In this document: positions 1 through 7,361 of the stretch, piece by piece
Numbering within the stretch: the first letter of the stretch is position 1
Layout of the letters: each line of letters starts with the position of its first letter
Origin: Mycolicibacterium palauense
GTDB lineage: Bacteria; Actinomycetota; Actinomycetes; Mycobacteriales; Mycobacteriaceae
Length of the DNA: 37,567 bases
NCBI RefSeq assembly: GCF_002592005.1
Contig: NZ_NVQF01000061.1
Span: 1 to 37,567, forward strand
Direction of reading: 5' to 3'
Notes under the pieces: generated by a model
Seen by the model: the letters and a program-made list of their open reading frames with translations, nothing else
The model's database searches: none
Told to the model about the DNA's origin: nothing
Program-made: the position numbers and the translations under genes

Positions 1-115
1 AATCGCCGCCGAGGTTCTGACCCAGCCGGTCGAAGCGACGCTGAATACCGTTCGACGACCGGCGAAGCGCGTTGTCGTCGATCGCCGTACCGACAACCAT
101 CGTCAGGTCACTCAC
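1..115 (-). CDS. Tape measure protein, N-terminal fragment (partial)
   Basis: The first 38 codons of a gene that runs off the left edge of the window. It starts at GTG (115-113) 7 bases after an in-frame TGA, with a GAGGAG ribosome-binding site upstream inside the end of the preceding gene. The peptide begins VSDLTMVVGTAIDDN and continues in an Arg-rich, helix-prone manner. The tape measure gene follows the frameshifted tail chaperone pair in essentially all siphoviruses, and that position is the main argument here. The fragment itself is too short to show the long helical and hydrophobic repeats of the family. Confidence 0.6.
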   Translation of the reverse strand, partial: MSDLTMVVGTAIDDNALRRSSNGIQRRFDRLGQNLGGD

Positions 116-127
116 GAACGCATCACC

Positions 128-442
128 TCACTCCTCTGTCGCAGTGCGTTTCTCAGCCAAACTGACAGTCATGTCCCATGGGGTTCGGATGTCGCCGCGA
201 AGTCGTCCCTCGAAATCGGCTGCCGATTCCGACATCTCCCTGCGGCGCCGTTCTGTCTCAGCCCGGGAAAGGTCGTGGTTCAACGACTGCTTGAACCACG
301 ATTCGGCAGACAGGCCCTCCACCAGTTCCATGAACTCACGCGACGAAATTTCGCCGCGGAGCCACTGACTGATGTGCGCGCCCGGGTACTCGCTACGAAG
401 CCCCGTCGCTATCTGTTTCGGGTACCGAATCCAGATCCCCAT
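128..442 (-). CDS. Tail assembly chaperone, downstream (gpT-like) reading frame
   Basis: A 104-codon frame overlapping the end of the preceding chaperone gene. It contains an YPGAHISQWLRG-type stretch followed by a helix ending in SWFKQSLNHD, as in the second frame of actinophage tail chaperone pairs. The ATG at 442 has no convincing ribosome-binding site, and the frame stays open upstream well into the first gene, so it is probably made as a C-terminal extension of the first protein by ribosomal frameshifting. It lies in the +1 frame relative to the upstream gene; the -1 frame meets a stop after about a dozen codons. The product would chaperone the tape measure protein during tail assembly. 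Confidence 0.75.
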   Translation of the reverse strand: MGIWIRYPKQIATGLRSEYPGAHISQWLRGEISSREFMELVEGLSAESWFKQSLNHDLSRAETERRRREMSESAADFEGRLRGDIRTPWDMTVSLAEKRTATEE

Positions 443-1061
443 CGCTGTCGCGACTTTTGGGATCGGAGCTCTTGCGCTCCTCGAACTCGCGCTGCATCTT
501 CGTCTGCAGCAACCCGATCAGTCTGGACTGTCCGCCGTTGTCGCGGAACAGCTTGTAGCGTTCCTCGCCCCACAGCGCGATGGCCACGCGTGCGTTGTAC
601 GGCGGCTGCAGCAGCGTGGCTTCGCCGTTCGGTTCGGTCTTGCGGTAGGGAATCAGGAGTTCGCCGCGGATCGTGCGGCCCGGCTCGAACGTCTCGTCTT
701 CGATGACGCAGTCCGTTTCGGTCGTGACGTGGTCACCCTTGGCGGTGACCCGTTCACCCACTGCGTCCCGGTGGGTCAGCTTGTGGTCGGGGATCACAAT
801 GTCGGGATGCCGGTCGCACTGCTCGATCTCGAACTGCAGTTCGTCCCAGCGCTCCTGCTGTTCATCGGTGAGCATCCCAGGGAATGGCACTGTGAACGTC
901 TCGACGGTTCCGTCGGGCAGGGTGAGGCGGATGTCTTCCCCGACCGGGAACCCGTAGTATTCGGCGGCTTGCGCTCTGGCGTCCTCGATCGAGTCGTATC
1001 CGGAGTCCGCCGCGGTGTCCGCCTTGCTGGACGTGGTCTGGTTCTTGGTTGCTTTGCTCAT
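393..1061 (-). CDS. Tail assembly chaperone, upstream (gpG-like) reading frame
   Basis: A 222-residue, acidic protein between the major tail protein and the tape measure start, which is the fixed position of the gpG-type tail assembly chaperone. It begins MSKATKNQTT with a low-complexity Ser/Thr/Asp N terminus. The centre has a compact domain (about residues 35-180), and the C terminus is a disordered SSDPKSRDSDGD tail, the region where frameshifting occurs in this family. The sequence GAT CCC AAA AGT in the final codons (464-453) is the candidate slippery site. The function is by position and the paired overlapping frame rather than by a catalytic motif. Confidence 0.75.
   Translation of the reverse strand: MSKATKNQTTSSKADTAADSGYDSIEDARAQAAEYYGFPVGEDIRLTLPDGTVETFTVPFPGMLTDEQQERWDELQFEIEQCDRHPDIVIPDHKLTHRDAVGERVTAKGDHVTTETDCVIEDETFEPGRTIRGELLIPYRKTEPNGEATLLQPPYNARVAIALWGEERYKLFRDNGGQSRLIGLLQTKMQREFEERKSSDPKSRDSDGDLDSVPETDSDGAS
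455..461 (-). promoter_or_regulatory. Candidate +1 translational frameshift site
   Basis: The zero-frame codons are GAT CCC AAA AGT. Slipping one base forward lets tRNA-Lys re-pair perfectly from AAA to AAA in the run of four A, or tRNA-Pro move from CCC to CCA. Either brings ribosomes into the frame of the downstream chaperone ORF. No heptamer of the usual -1 type (X XXY YYZ) occurs in the overlap, and the -1 frame closes quickly. Confidence 0.5.
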
Positions 1062-1116
1062 GGGTCGGTGCGGCTCGCTTTCTCAACAGGGGTGGTGGCG
1101 GCGCGGATCTGTGGGG

Positions 1117-1157
1117 GTCGCGGGGCGCCCGACCGCACCAGGCGGGCGCCCCGCGAC
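1117..1157 (-). terminator. Strong hairpin after the major tail gene
   Basis: A perfect 15-bp inverted repeat (1117-1131 with 1143-1157) separated by 11 nt, starting 2 nt after the stop of the major tail protein. There is no U-tract, so it would be an I-shaped terminator or a 3' mRNA-stabilising/attenuating structure. It lies between the highly expressed major tail gene and the low-abundance tail chaperone gene. Confidence 0.6.
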
Positions 1158-1159
1158 GT

Positions 1160-2155
1160 CTATGCGAGCGCCGTGATGACGTTCGAGGGGCGGGAGATCG
1201 AGACCTTGCCGGCGGCATTCGCGGCGTGGACCTGGAAGCTGAACTCTTCACCCGAATCCAGTCCGGTACCGCTCAGGGTGACCACGCCATCCGTCACCGA
1301 AGGGCCGGTAGTGGCCAGATCGGTCACGACTCCATCACTGATGTGGGTCTTGCGCACCGTGTAGGTGAACGGGGTCGCCGGGCCGACCGGCGCAGGGAAC
1401 ACGATCGTGACCGCACCGCCAGCTCCCTCAGCGGCGGCCGGCGCCGCGGAGAACTTCGGAGGACCCGGGTTGCCTTCCCATCCCGGTCCGGAGCGGAATC
1501 GGGCGTGGGAGAACCCCGAGTGCGCGTCGATCGAAACGCCCCACCGGAAGATGGAGGCGATCAGGTTCTCCGCCGAGAGTTCACGGTCCTCGATGTTCTC
1601 GATGCTCAGGTTGGGGAACAGGTCCGCGGTGAAGACGCCCCCTTTGTCCCGCGTGTAGACGATGCCCTGACGTGGGCGGCCGTCGAAGTCGATGGGACGC
1701 TTTCGGGCGTAGTTCTTGGTGCCCTTCACCGGCGTCGACAGCAGCGGCAGGTCCATCTCCAGGGTGTCCGACAGCGACGAGTATTCGCCCATCCCGAACT
1801 CGACGGTCCCCTCCTCGGAGGTGATGTCGGTGCGGATCACCTGGCGGGTCTGCCAGAAGCGTTCCTTCTTCACCTCGAAGCTGTTGCCGAACTTGGGCCC
1901 GCTCGATTCACCGCCGCCGAGGTTGTACCAGGTGCCCCCCTGCTCGACGATGAAGTCCTGACGGATCTGGCCGTCCTGGGCGAACGGATTGAATCCGGAC
2001 ACCCAATCGCCGTCCACCTCGACGAAGGCCATGGAAGTGTTCACGCCGTCCTGGTCTCGCAGGAGCATGTATCCATCGAGTGCCTTGCGGGCGCTGGCGG
2101 CGTCGAATCCTTCGTCGAAGCTCGGCCGCACGCCGCCGGTTGCAGGTCGTGTCAT
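1160..2155 (-). CDS. Major tail protein (tail tube) with C-terminal Ig/Fn3-like domain
   Basis: A 331-residue tail tube protein that polymerises into the tail. The start is ATG 2155 (MTRPATGGVR), chosen for the GGAAAGGA ribosome-binding site 8 nt upstream; an ATG 18 bases earlier lacks one. Residues about 20-235 form the tube domain (DGYMLLRDQDG, WGVSIDAHSGFSH). Residues about 245-331 are a beta-rich domain with the pattern FTYTVRK...GEEFSFQVHAANAAG...SNVI, typical of Fn3/Ig-like surface modules added to phage tail proteins. It is flanked by hairpins on both sides and sits between the tail terminator candidate and the tail chaperones. Confidence 0.85.
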   Translation of the reverse strand: MTRPATGGVRPSFDEGFDAASARKALDGYMLLRDQDGVNTSMAFVEVDGDWVSGFNPFAQDGQIRQDFIVEQGGTWYNLGGGESSGPKFGNSFEVKKERFWQTRQVIRTDITSEEGTVEFGMGEYSSLSDTLEMDLPLLSTPVKGTKNYARKRPIDFDGRPRQGIVYTRDKGGVFTADLFPNLSIENIEDRELSAENLIASIFRWGVSIDAHSGFSHARFRSGPGWEGNPGPPKFSAAPAAAEGAGGAVTIVFPAPVGPATPFTYTVRKTHISDGVVTDLATTGPSVTDGVVTLSGTGLDSGEEFSFQVHAANAAGKVSISRPSNVITALA

Positions 2156-2226
2156 TGCTCGATTCCTTTCCAAGAATCAGGGGATATGGACCGCGACGCG
2201 ATCCGGCGATGGGTTAGGTGCGGTAA

Positions 2227-2262
2227 ACACCCCACGGGGTGTCAGTCACGGCGAGGCCGTGA
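2227..2262 (-). terminator. Paired hairpins upstream of the major tail gene
   Basis: Two adjacent inverted repeats occur in the 112-nt gap between the genes at 2268 and 2155: 2246-2252 with 2256-2262 (7 bp, 3-nt loop), then 2227-2233 with 2236-2242 (ACACCCC/GGGGTGT), which is followed on the minus strand by TTT. They could terminate or attenuate read-through into the major tail gene, or stabilise a processed 5' end. Confidence 0.4.
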
Positions 2263-2267
2263 AAGAA

Positions 2268-2711
2268 CTAGACGGTGACCAGGCGAAGGTCGAGGTAGTA
2301 GCGGGACACCATCCGAACAATCTGCTTGTCTCTGTAGGGTTGCTGGTGCGGAGACTCGATGCACCGCACCAGGTCCGCGGTGGCCAGCCCCCAGTCCGGG
2401 ACATCGACCTCGGTCCACGAGTGGGATCGGAGGTAGAGGATGCGCCGCTTGCAGAGACGCGAGTACTCCTCGCATGCAGTGAAAGCCGTCTTGCCGTCGA
2501 CGGCTTCCGCGAAGTGGTCTAGCTGGTAGTAGCCGTGGTCAGTGACCGTGTCTTCGTGACCGTCGTAACGCTGTAACTCGGTGAACGGCAGAGGGTCCCG
2601 GGTGGCCTGCCGTTCGGCGCCAGCACCGCCTGGCAGTGCTGCTAGCCAGGCGACCAGGAATCGGACGCCCGGCGGCGCCTCGCGGTCGAACAGTTCAACT
2701 GGCAGCGTCAT
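2268..2711 (-). CDS. Tail terminator / head-tail joining protein candidate
   Basis: A 147-residue protein directly before the major tail gene. It starts MTLPVELFDREAPPG and contains YYQLDHFAEAVDGKTAF and a C-terminal MVSRYYLDLRLVTV strand, a pattern common in actinophage proteins at this slot that cap the tail tube (tail terminator fold). Its ATG overlaps the stop of the preceding gene by 4 nt (ATGA). I assign the role by position and general resemblance; no catalytic motif is expected. Confidence 0.6.
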   Translation of the reverse strand: MTLPVELFDREAPPGVRFLVAWLAALPGGAGAERQATRDPLPFTELQRYDGHEDTVTDHGYYQLDHFAEAVDGKTAFTACEEYSRLCKRRILYLRSHSWTEVDVPDWGLATADLVRCIESPHQQPYRDKQIVRMVSRYYLDLRLVTV

Positions 2712-3118
2712 TTGATCTGGTCACCGAATTTCGCGCGTGCCTTCCCGAACGGCGCGACCGCTTCGGTAGGGGTGTCACGGTCCAGCGTCACCCAGGATCC
2801 GTCGGGCATCTGGACCCTCCGCGGTTCCTCTGTGTCGCCGGGGTCGGCCTTGGTGCCGTACTCCAGCATGTGGAGCATCGGGTTGTCGGAGTAGATGAGC
2901 CGGCCAGGAAGCGGGTGCGTCTCGGTGTTCGGCAGCTTCTTGATCTGGATAGATCCAACGGCATCGCCATGGTCGATCGGGATGTGCGACTGGATCTCAG
3001 TCTTGACTTCCTCGGCCAGCTCAGCGTTTTGGGAGTCCAGCTGTGAGGTGGCCTCGATCTGTGCGCGTAGCCGCCGTTCGATCTCGCGGGAGGATTCGCG
3101 CACACCATGGCTGGACAT
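2708..3118 (-). CDS. HK97 gp10-like head-tail connector candidate
   Basis: A 136-residue protein beginning MSSHGVRESSREIERR. I chose ATG 3118 because it shares one base with the stop of the upstream gene (TGATG); a longer frame starting at 3169 would overlap that gene by 52 nt. The N-terminal half is helical and charged, then comes a phage HK97-gp10-type segment (HMLEYGTKADPGDT) with the small aromatic/Gly motif seen in minor tail/neck proteins. The position between capsid and tail genes supports a neck or tail-completion role. Confidence 0.6.
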   Translation of the reverse strand: MSSHGVRESSREIERRLRAQIEATSQLDSQNAELAEEVKTEIQSHIPIDHGDAVGSIQIKKLPNTETHPLPGRLIYSDNPMLHMLEYGTKADPGDTEEPRRVQMPDGSWVTLDRDTPTEAVAPFGKARAKFGDQIK

Positions 3119-3381
3119 CAGGACGTTCGCCGCGGCTTCGCCGCGTGCCGCTTCTCCGCTTCGAGCCACACCTCGACATCCTCGAGGTACTGCTGCTCGG
3201 CGGACAGCCAGGCAGCGACCTTCCCCGGATCTCCGACGGAGTCGGGATGCGAGACCTTGCCGGCGGCCAACAGATCGGTCGCCTCGGCCGCGGACAGCTG
3301 CACCGTGGAGCCGACCTCGCTGACGTGCAGCACCTCGGCGCCGCGCTGCAGCACGAACTCCTGAACCACCTTGTAGGGCAT
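3118..3381 (-). CDS. Small head-region protein with two AWLxAE repeats
   Basis: An 87-residue protein. Residues 1-35 form a small beta-like domain (MPYKVVQEFVLQRGAEVL...GSTVQLSAAEA). Residues about 55-87 contain two copies of a 14-residue unit, AWLSAEQQYLEDVE and VWLEAEKRHAAKPR, that also occurs three times at the end of the gene at 5427-5804. The unit is predicted amphipathic helix. The function is unknown; the location among head-tail connectors suggests a virion or assembly protein. Confidence 0.7.
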   Translation of the reverse strand: MPYKVVQEFVLQRGAEVLHVSEVGSTVQLSAAEATDLLAAGKVSHPDSVGDPGKVAAWLSAEQQYLEDVEVWLEAEKRHAAKPRRTS

Positions 3382-3392
3382 GGCTGTTCCTC

Positions 3393-3752
3393 CTATCCTC
3401 TCGCGTTCGTGGCGTACACCGTCACCTTGAACACATCGCGTGTTTCGTCGTTGAACGGCAAGGAGCTGCCATCGTTGCCCCAGACGTTTTCGTCTGCGTC
3501 ACCCCGTTCCGGAGTGTCGGTGCCGTCGTAGACCAACTCGTCGATCGCGGCGGCGGCCAGGACCGCGTCCACTGGCGGTGCGGTGCACTTCCACGACTTG
3601 GTGAGAACGCCGCCGGTCTCGTCGGTGCGCAACGGCCGAAATCGGCACCCGCCGACGTTGACTTGTTCCCGGCTGGGTGGCCGCACGCCGTTGGGATCCG
3701 GTTCCCCGAGGGTGACGATCACGAATCCCACGGTTTGGTCGCCGAATTCCAT
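3393..3752 (-). CDS. Head-tail connector region protein, unknown
   Basis: A 119-residue protein starting MEFGDQTVGFVIV if the ATG at 3752, one base after the preceding stop, is used. An alternative ATG at 3794 would add 14 residues overlapping the upstream gene. The protein is beta-rich, with VNVGGCRFRPL and the C-terminal strand VFKVTVYATNA. Its slot is normally filled by head closure or neck proteins, but I do not recognise the family with confidence. Confidence 0.6.
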   Translation of the reverse strand: MEFGDQTVGFVIVTLGEPDPNGVRPPSREQVNVGGCRFRPLRTDETGGVLTKSWKCTAPPVDAVLAAAAIDELVYDGTDTPERGDADENVWGNDGSSLPFNDETRDVFKVTVYATNARG

Positions 3753-3753
3753 G

Positions 3754-3984
3754 TCAGGCCGGTAGGTCAATCCGGATGGTGGCGCCGCGTTCATCGAGGG
3801 TCTTGGTCAACACCAGGCCGTTGGCCGCGCCGGGGCCGCGCAAGGCGAGTTGTTCGATGATCCCGACGAGCATGGTCAGCGACTCTCCCGGTGTTCGGGG
3901 CCGCGGGTTGGCCGGCATCATCGCCCGGAGCTGTGGCGGCAGGTTGCTGGCGCCGAGAAGGTGGGGGAAGTCAGACGACGCCAT
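3754..3984 (-). CDS. Small hypothetical protein in the connector cluster
   Basis: A 76-residue protein, MASSDFPHLLGASN..., starting at ATG 3984 inside the last 14 bases of the preceding gene. It has a Pro-rich N-terminal third and a helix TMLVGIIEQLAL. Its stop is one base before the next start. No family is recognised. Confidence 0.55.
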   Translation of the reverse strand: MASSDFPHLLGASNLPPQLRAMMPANPRPRTPGESLTMLVGIIEQLALRGPGAANGLVLTKTLDERGATIRIDLPA

Positions 3985-4366
3985 GGCGGGCCCCGCAATC
4001 CGGATTGATGGCCCGAGGCGGGATGCTGATCTTCCCGCCTTGGGACATGGTGACGGTGATGAGCACACCTGCGCAGCTCGCGCAGTGAAGGGTCACGATC
4101 GTGTGATCACCGAATCGCTGCGGTTGAGCCAGCTGCGCGTTGGGCACGAGCGTGTGCTCGTTGAGCTTGAAGTGATTCAGCAGGGCCTCGGCGATGAGCC
4201 TGTTCATGTTCGCCTTGGCGGCCTGCTCTTCCTCGGTGTCTCCGGGGAAGGTGTCGGCATGGGCCGGGAACACCAGCGGGGTTCCGCTGGGATGCGGAAG
4301 CGCCGGCAGGCCGCCGGCCACGAGGGTCACCAGTCCTGGCTCGAAAAACTCGGTGGGTGCGGTCAC
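3971..4366 (-). CDS. Hypothetical connector-cluster protein with Cys/His C terminus
   Basis: A 131-residue protein beginning MTAPTEFFEPGLVTL. The middle is helical (AAKANMNRLIAEALLNHF). The C-terminal part is beta-rich and has CASC around residue 94 and a later CGARHG, which could bind a metal. The gene lies between the head-tail adaptor candidate and smaller connector genes. It is probably structural; the function is not recognised. Confidence 0.6.
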   Translation of the reverse strand: MTAPTEFFEPGLVTLVAGGLPALPHPSGTPLVFPAHADTFPGDTEEEQAAKANMNRLIAEALLNHFKLNEHTLVPNAQLAQPQRFGDHTIVTLHCASCAGVLITVTMSQGGKISIPPRAINPDCGARHGVV

Positions 4367-4407
4367 AGAGTCTCCCTGTGGTAGTTGGGGTTGGGTGAGG
4401 GGGCGGG

Positions 4408-4986
4408 TCAGAGAGGTATGAGCCGGTAGCGGTCAAGGGTGGCCGCTACGCCGAACACGGCGCGGTCGGCGGCCCGCCGCAGATCAGCCCAGTTCAGTTC
4501 GATGTCATCGACTTTCTTGCTGGTGAGGTCCCGGGCAGATCGACCGGTGGCCTTGTCGACCTTGCTGCGCAGGGCCATCTCTTCGACCATCGAGCAGATG
4601 GCGTCGCGCCAGTCGGCGGCGGCGACTTCGTCGAAGCCGTGGCTGAGCGTGACTTCGATCGCGCCGAACTCGCCCGACCAAGTGCCACCGTTGGGCTTGC
4701 GTGCACACCCCGGCTTCCGGGCGGACCACCTGGCCGCGACGGGACGCCCATCCTCAGCGACAGTCGGCTCTCCATCCACCTTCAACGTGGGGACCGACAG
4801 CAGCCGCCCGCCCGGCCCGTCGAGGACCAGCGTGTCCGTCCGGACAGGGCTGACGTGCCACCCGCAGTAGGCGCGCGCCGCCGCCAGCGCCGCGGCCAAC
4901 ATGTGGGCGACCTTCCCGTTCGGTGCATCGTCGGGCAGACGCCCCTCGGTGTGGGTGTAGACGTCTGCCGCGGTCAGCTCGGCCAT
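4408..4986 (-). CDS. Head-to-tail adaptor (gp6-like) candidate
   Basis: A 192-residue protein starting at ATG 4986 (MAELTAADVYTHTEGRL), 10 nt after the upstream stop. It has the layout of head-tail adaptors that bind the portal: an N-terminal helix, a stretch with AYCGWHVSPV, then a long helical second half (DWRDAICSMVEEMALR ... WADLRRAADRAVFGVAATLDRYR). The CGWHV/P-type motif is common in actinophage adaptor proteins. Confidence 0.65.
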   Translation of the reverse strand: MAELTAADVYTHTEGRLPDDAPNGKVAHMLAAALAAARAYCGWHVSPVRTDTLVLDGPGGRLLSVPTLKVDGEPTVAEDGRPVAARWSARKPGCARKPNGGTWSGEFGAIEVTLSHGFDEVAAADWRDAICSMVEEMALRSKVDKATGRSARDLTSKKVDDIELNWADLRRAADRAVFGVAATLDRYRLIPL

Positions 4987-4996
4987 CGGTGTCGGA

Positions 4997-5410
4997 TTAC
5001 GCCCGTGCGGGCGGCGACGTTGCCCCGTTGGCGAGGACCGCAACAGCGGACAGCACCCCACCGTCGGTGGAATCCGCGGTGGTCACGGTGAGCCGCACGT
5101 ACCGCTGAGTCGCCACGATGTAGCCGAACTGCTCGACCGTGTCGCTGGCCGCGTCGTCGAACGTGGGCAACACGCCCTGGATCCGGTCGGCTGGCACGGC
5201 GGACCAGTCGGCGCCGTCGTCGGAATGCTCGACGGCGAACTCGTGAGTGCCGTCGGTGACCGCGCCGGCGGTGACGATGAACAGGGCCGAGCGGAAGTTG
5301 TTCTTGAACAGCGCCAGGTCGATGGTGGCGCCGTTGACGGTGTCGTCGGCGTCGAGCGTCGTTGAGGCCAACGCGAGCCGAGACAGTGTCGTGGTGTGCA
5401 GGGTGTACAT
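4997..5410 (-). CDS. Virion protein with beta-sandwich pattern
   Basis: A 137-residue protein starting MYTLHTTTLSRLALASTTLDA. Alternating strands such as FRSALFIVTAGAV, HEFAVEHSDDGADWSAV and QRYVRLTVTTADS resemble a discoidin/F5-8-type or decoration beta-sandwich (typical E-x-SdDG-x-dW motif). The location just after the capsid gene suggests a head decoration or minor capsid protein; the assignment is by position and strand pattern only. Confidence 0.6.
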   Translation of the reverse strand: MYTLHTTTLSRLALASTTLDADDTVNGATIDLALFKNNFRSALFIVTAGAVTDGTHEFAVEHSDDGADWSAVPADRIQGVLPTFDDAASDTVEQFGYIVATQRYVRLTVTTADSTDGGVLSAVAVLANGATSPPARA

Positions 5411-5426
5411 GGTGGGTCCCTTCGGG

Positions 5427-5804
5427 CTACTTGCTGCGCCGCGACTGCGGCCGGGGCTTGGATTCCGGCTCGGCCTTGGCCTCGGCCTCGGCGGTCAGCC
5501 AGGCAGCGACGTCGCTGTGGTACTGCTCTTCGGCCAGCAGCCACGCCTGAACGTCTTCCTCGTGCTGGGCTTCGGCCGCCAGCCACGCCGCGGCGTCAGC
5601 AGCGTCCTGATCGGCGGCGGCCGAGGTAGGGGTGCGCACCTCGCCGGGGTTCTGAGACGCGGTCTCGTTGCCGCCGCGCTGATCCTGGACCTTGGCGAAG
5701 TGGTTCGAGTGGGTTAGCAGGATCGGGTCGTCGTCAGCGACCTGCCGGCCGCCTGCGTAGACCTTGCCGTCGTACAGAAACGCGTTGGTGCAGCGATGAC
5801 TCAC
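5427..5804 (-). CDS. Head-region protein with three AWLxAE repeats
   Basis: A 125-residue protein starting at GTG 5804 (VSHRCTNAFLYDGKV), picked because GAGGAG lies 10 nt upstream; an ATG 18 bases earlier lacks a site. The N-terminal half is a small folded domain. Residues about 80-125 are three near-tandem copies of a 14-residue unit (AWLAAEAQHEEDVQ, AWLLAEEQYHSDVA, AWLTAEAEAKAEPE) followed by a basic tail ending PQSRRSK. The gene at 3118-3381 shares the unit. The role is unknown, presumably head or connector assembly. Confidence 0.7.
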   Translation of the reverse strand: MSHRCTNAFLYDGKVYAGGRQVADDDPILLTHSNHFAKVQDQRGGNETASQNPGEVRTPTSAAADQDAADAAAWLAAEAQHEEDVQAWLLAEEQYHSDVAAWLTAEAEAKAEPESKPRPQSRRSK

Positions 5805-5842
5805 GCGGGGTTTTCTCCTCATCTGGATGGGGCTGTCGGGGG

Positions 5843-5876
5843 CGGTCAGGCCCCGGCGCATGCCGGGGCCTGACCG
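5843..5876 (-). terminator. Strong hairpin after the major capsid gene
   Basis: A perfect 15-bp stem (5843-5857 with 5862-5876) with a GCAT tetraloop, 11 nt downstream of the capsid stop codon. There is no U-tract, so it is either an I-shaped terminator or a 3' stabiliser for the abundant capsid message. Confidence 0.65.
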
Positions 5877-5887
5877 AGTCGGGTCAC

Positions 5888-7360
5888 TTAGGTGACGTTG
5901 AGCAGGCGGAACGCTGCGTCGTTGACGGAGTCCCCGCCGCCTCGCATGAACGCATGCCAGCCGGCCTTGCCGACGGGACGTCCGTTGGAGCCCATCACGT
6001 GCGGGACGTAGGACAGGGTGGTACCGATCCGGTCGACTACGACGTAGTTCCGGAAGTCACCGAACGCGAGGACGTGGTTGTCTTCGCCGTTGGTGATCGA
6101 ACTCTTCATCGCTTCGGCGACGTAGTCGGGCCGGCCCAGCAGCTCACGCTTGCGTCCCTCTTCGAGCTGTCCCCACAGCGATGCGCCGCCGGCGGTGTCG
6201 AACTGACGCATCTTGCCGTAGATCTTGCGGTGCGCCAGCCACGAGGCGTTGAACGCATACCGCTGCGGCAGCTCGCCGTCCAACTCGTGCACGTCCTCGA
6301 CAGCGAACGTGTCGGTGTCGGCCGACGCCACGACCGAGGCGGTGCCGGTGAGGGCGGTGATGATGCCCGTGGGCTGCCCGACACCGGAGCCCGTCACATG
6401 GCTGATCGACTCCTTGACGTCCTTCTCGAACGCGATCATCGTCGCGATGTCGTCGGCCAGCGCCGCCGCGTCCTGCTCGAGTTCGTGGGAAAACTCGACC
6501 CAGATCTGCAGCTTGTGAACCGGGATGTCCGGCTGTTCGAGGCCCGGCGAATCATCAGAAACCTCTTCGCCTTCCCCGTCCCACGATCCACTCACGCCCG
6601 CCGAGGTGATGCCGTTCCACGTCTTTCCGGTGGCCTGCACGACGCGGGCAATCTGGCGCACCTGGTTGAACGACCCGTTGGCCGTCAGGATCACCGTCGG
6701 GTCGAGCTGCATGGGGACCAAGAAGCCGCCGAGGTTGTCGGTGAGGCCCATGCTCCGCAGGTAGGCGGCGCGTTCCTCGTCGACCAGGACGCCGGCATCG
6801 CCGCGCGACCGGACCAGCTTGATGAATGCGCGGCTGTAGGCCGGCGAGGTACTGGCCAGCACGAGGCGCGCGACGGGAGTCGTGTCCTCGCCGTCACGCT
6901 CGACGAACTTGGTCGCCACTTCGCGGACCTTGTCGTCGGCGAACTCCATCCGCTCGATGGCGTCGTAGGCCCGCGATCGCATCTCGGTGGAGGCGCTGTC
7001 GCCGTAGCCCATCCGGATCTGGGAGGTGTCCCAGGGGTTCTTGTACTTGCCGGCGATGAACGTTGCGCCACGGCGCTCCTGGCGGTCCTCATCCACCGGG
7101 CGGGCTCCACCCTGGCCGCCGTCACGGGTGCCGCCGGCGGTGTCGTTGGTGGTGCTGTCCTCGGTGGCGCCGCGGACCTCGTCGAGGGCGGCGTCGTGCT
7201 CCAGGTTCAGCCGGTGCTCGTGCACCTCTCGGAACTCCTCGACCAGCTTCGGCACGCGGGCACGGTCCTCGGCGGTCTTGTCCTTCTTGGCGTGGAGCCT
7301 TTCGAGTTCCTCCTTGATGTCCTTCTCGCGGTTGAGCGACTGCTTCAGATCGAGCTGCAT
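5888..7360 (-). CDS. Major capsid protein, HK97 fold
   Basis: A 490-residue capsid protein. Residues 1-110 are a charged coiled coil (QSLNREKDIKEELERLHAKK) acting like the HK97 delta/scaffold domain, followed by a Gly/Asp/Arg linker where the protease would cut. The HK97 fold then runs to the end, with GGFLVPMQLDPTVI, an E-loop/spine region, VEFSHELEQDA, a GSGVGQPTGIITAL segment, and a C terminus with YVVVDRIGTTLSYVPHV. AAGGG lies 8 nt before ATG 7360. It follows portal and protease as in HK97-type modules. Confidence 0.95.
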   Translation of the reverse strand: MQLDLKQSLNREKDIKEELERLHAKKDKTAEDRARVPKLVEEFREVHEHRLNLEHDAALDEVRGATEDSTTNDTAGGTRDGGQGGARPVDEDRQERRGATFIAGKYKNPWDTSQIRMGYGDSASTEMRSRAYDAIERMEFADDKVREVATKFVERDGEDTTPVARLVLASTSPAYSRAFIKLVRSRGDAGVLVDEERAAYLRSMGLTDNLGGFLVPMQLDPTVILTANGSFNQVRQIARVVQATGKTWNGITSAGVSGSWDGEGEEVSDDSPGLEQPDIPVHKLQIWVEFSHELEQDAAALADDIATMIAFEKDVKESISHVTGSGVGQPTGIITALTGTASVVASADTDTFAVEDVHELDGELPQRYAFNASWLAHRKIYGKMRQFDTAGGASLWGQLEEGRKRELLGRPDYVAEAMKSSITNGEDNHVLAFGDFRNYVVVDRIGTTLSYVPHVMGSNGRPVGKAGWHAFMRGGGDSVNDAAFRLLNVT

Positions 7361-7361
7361 T

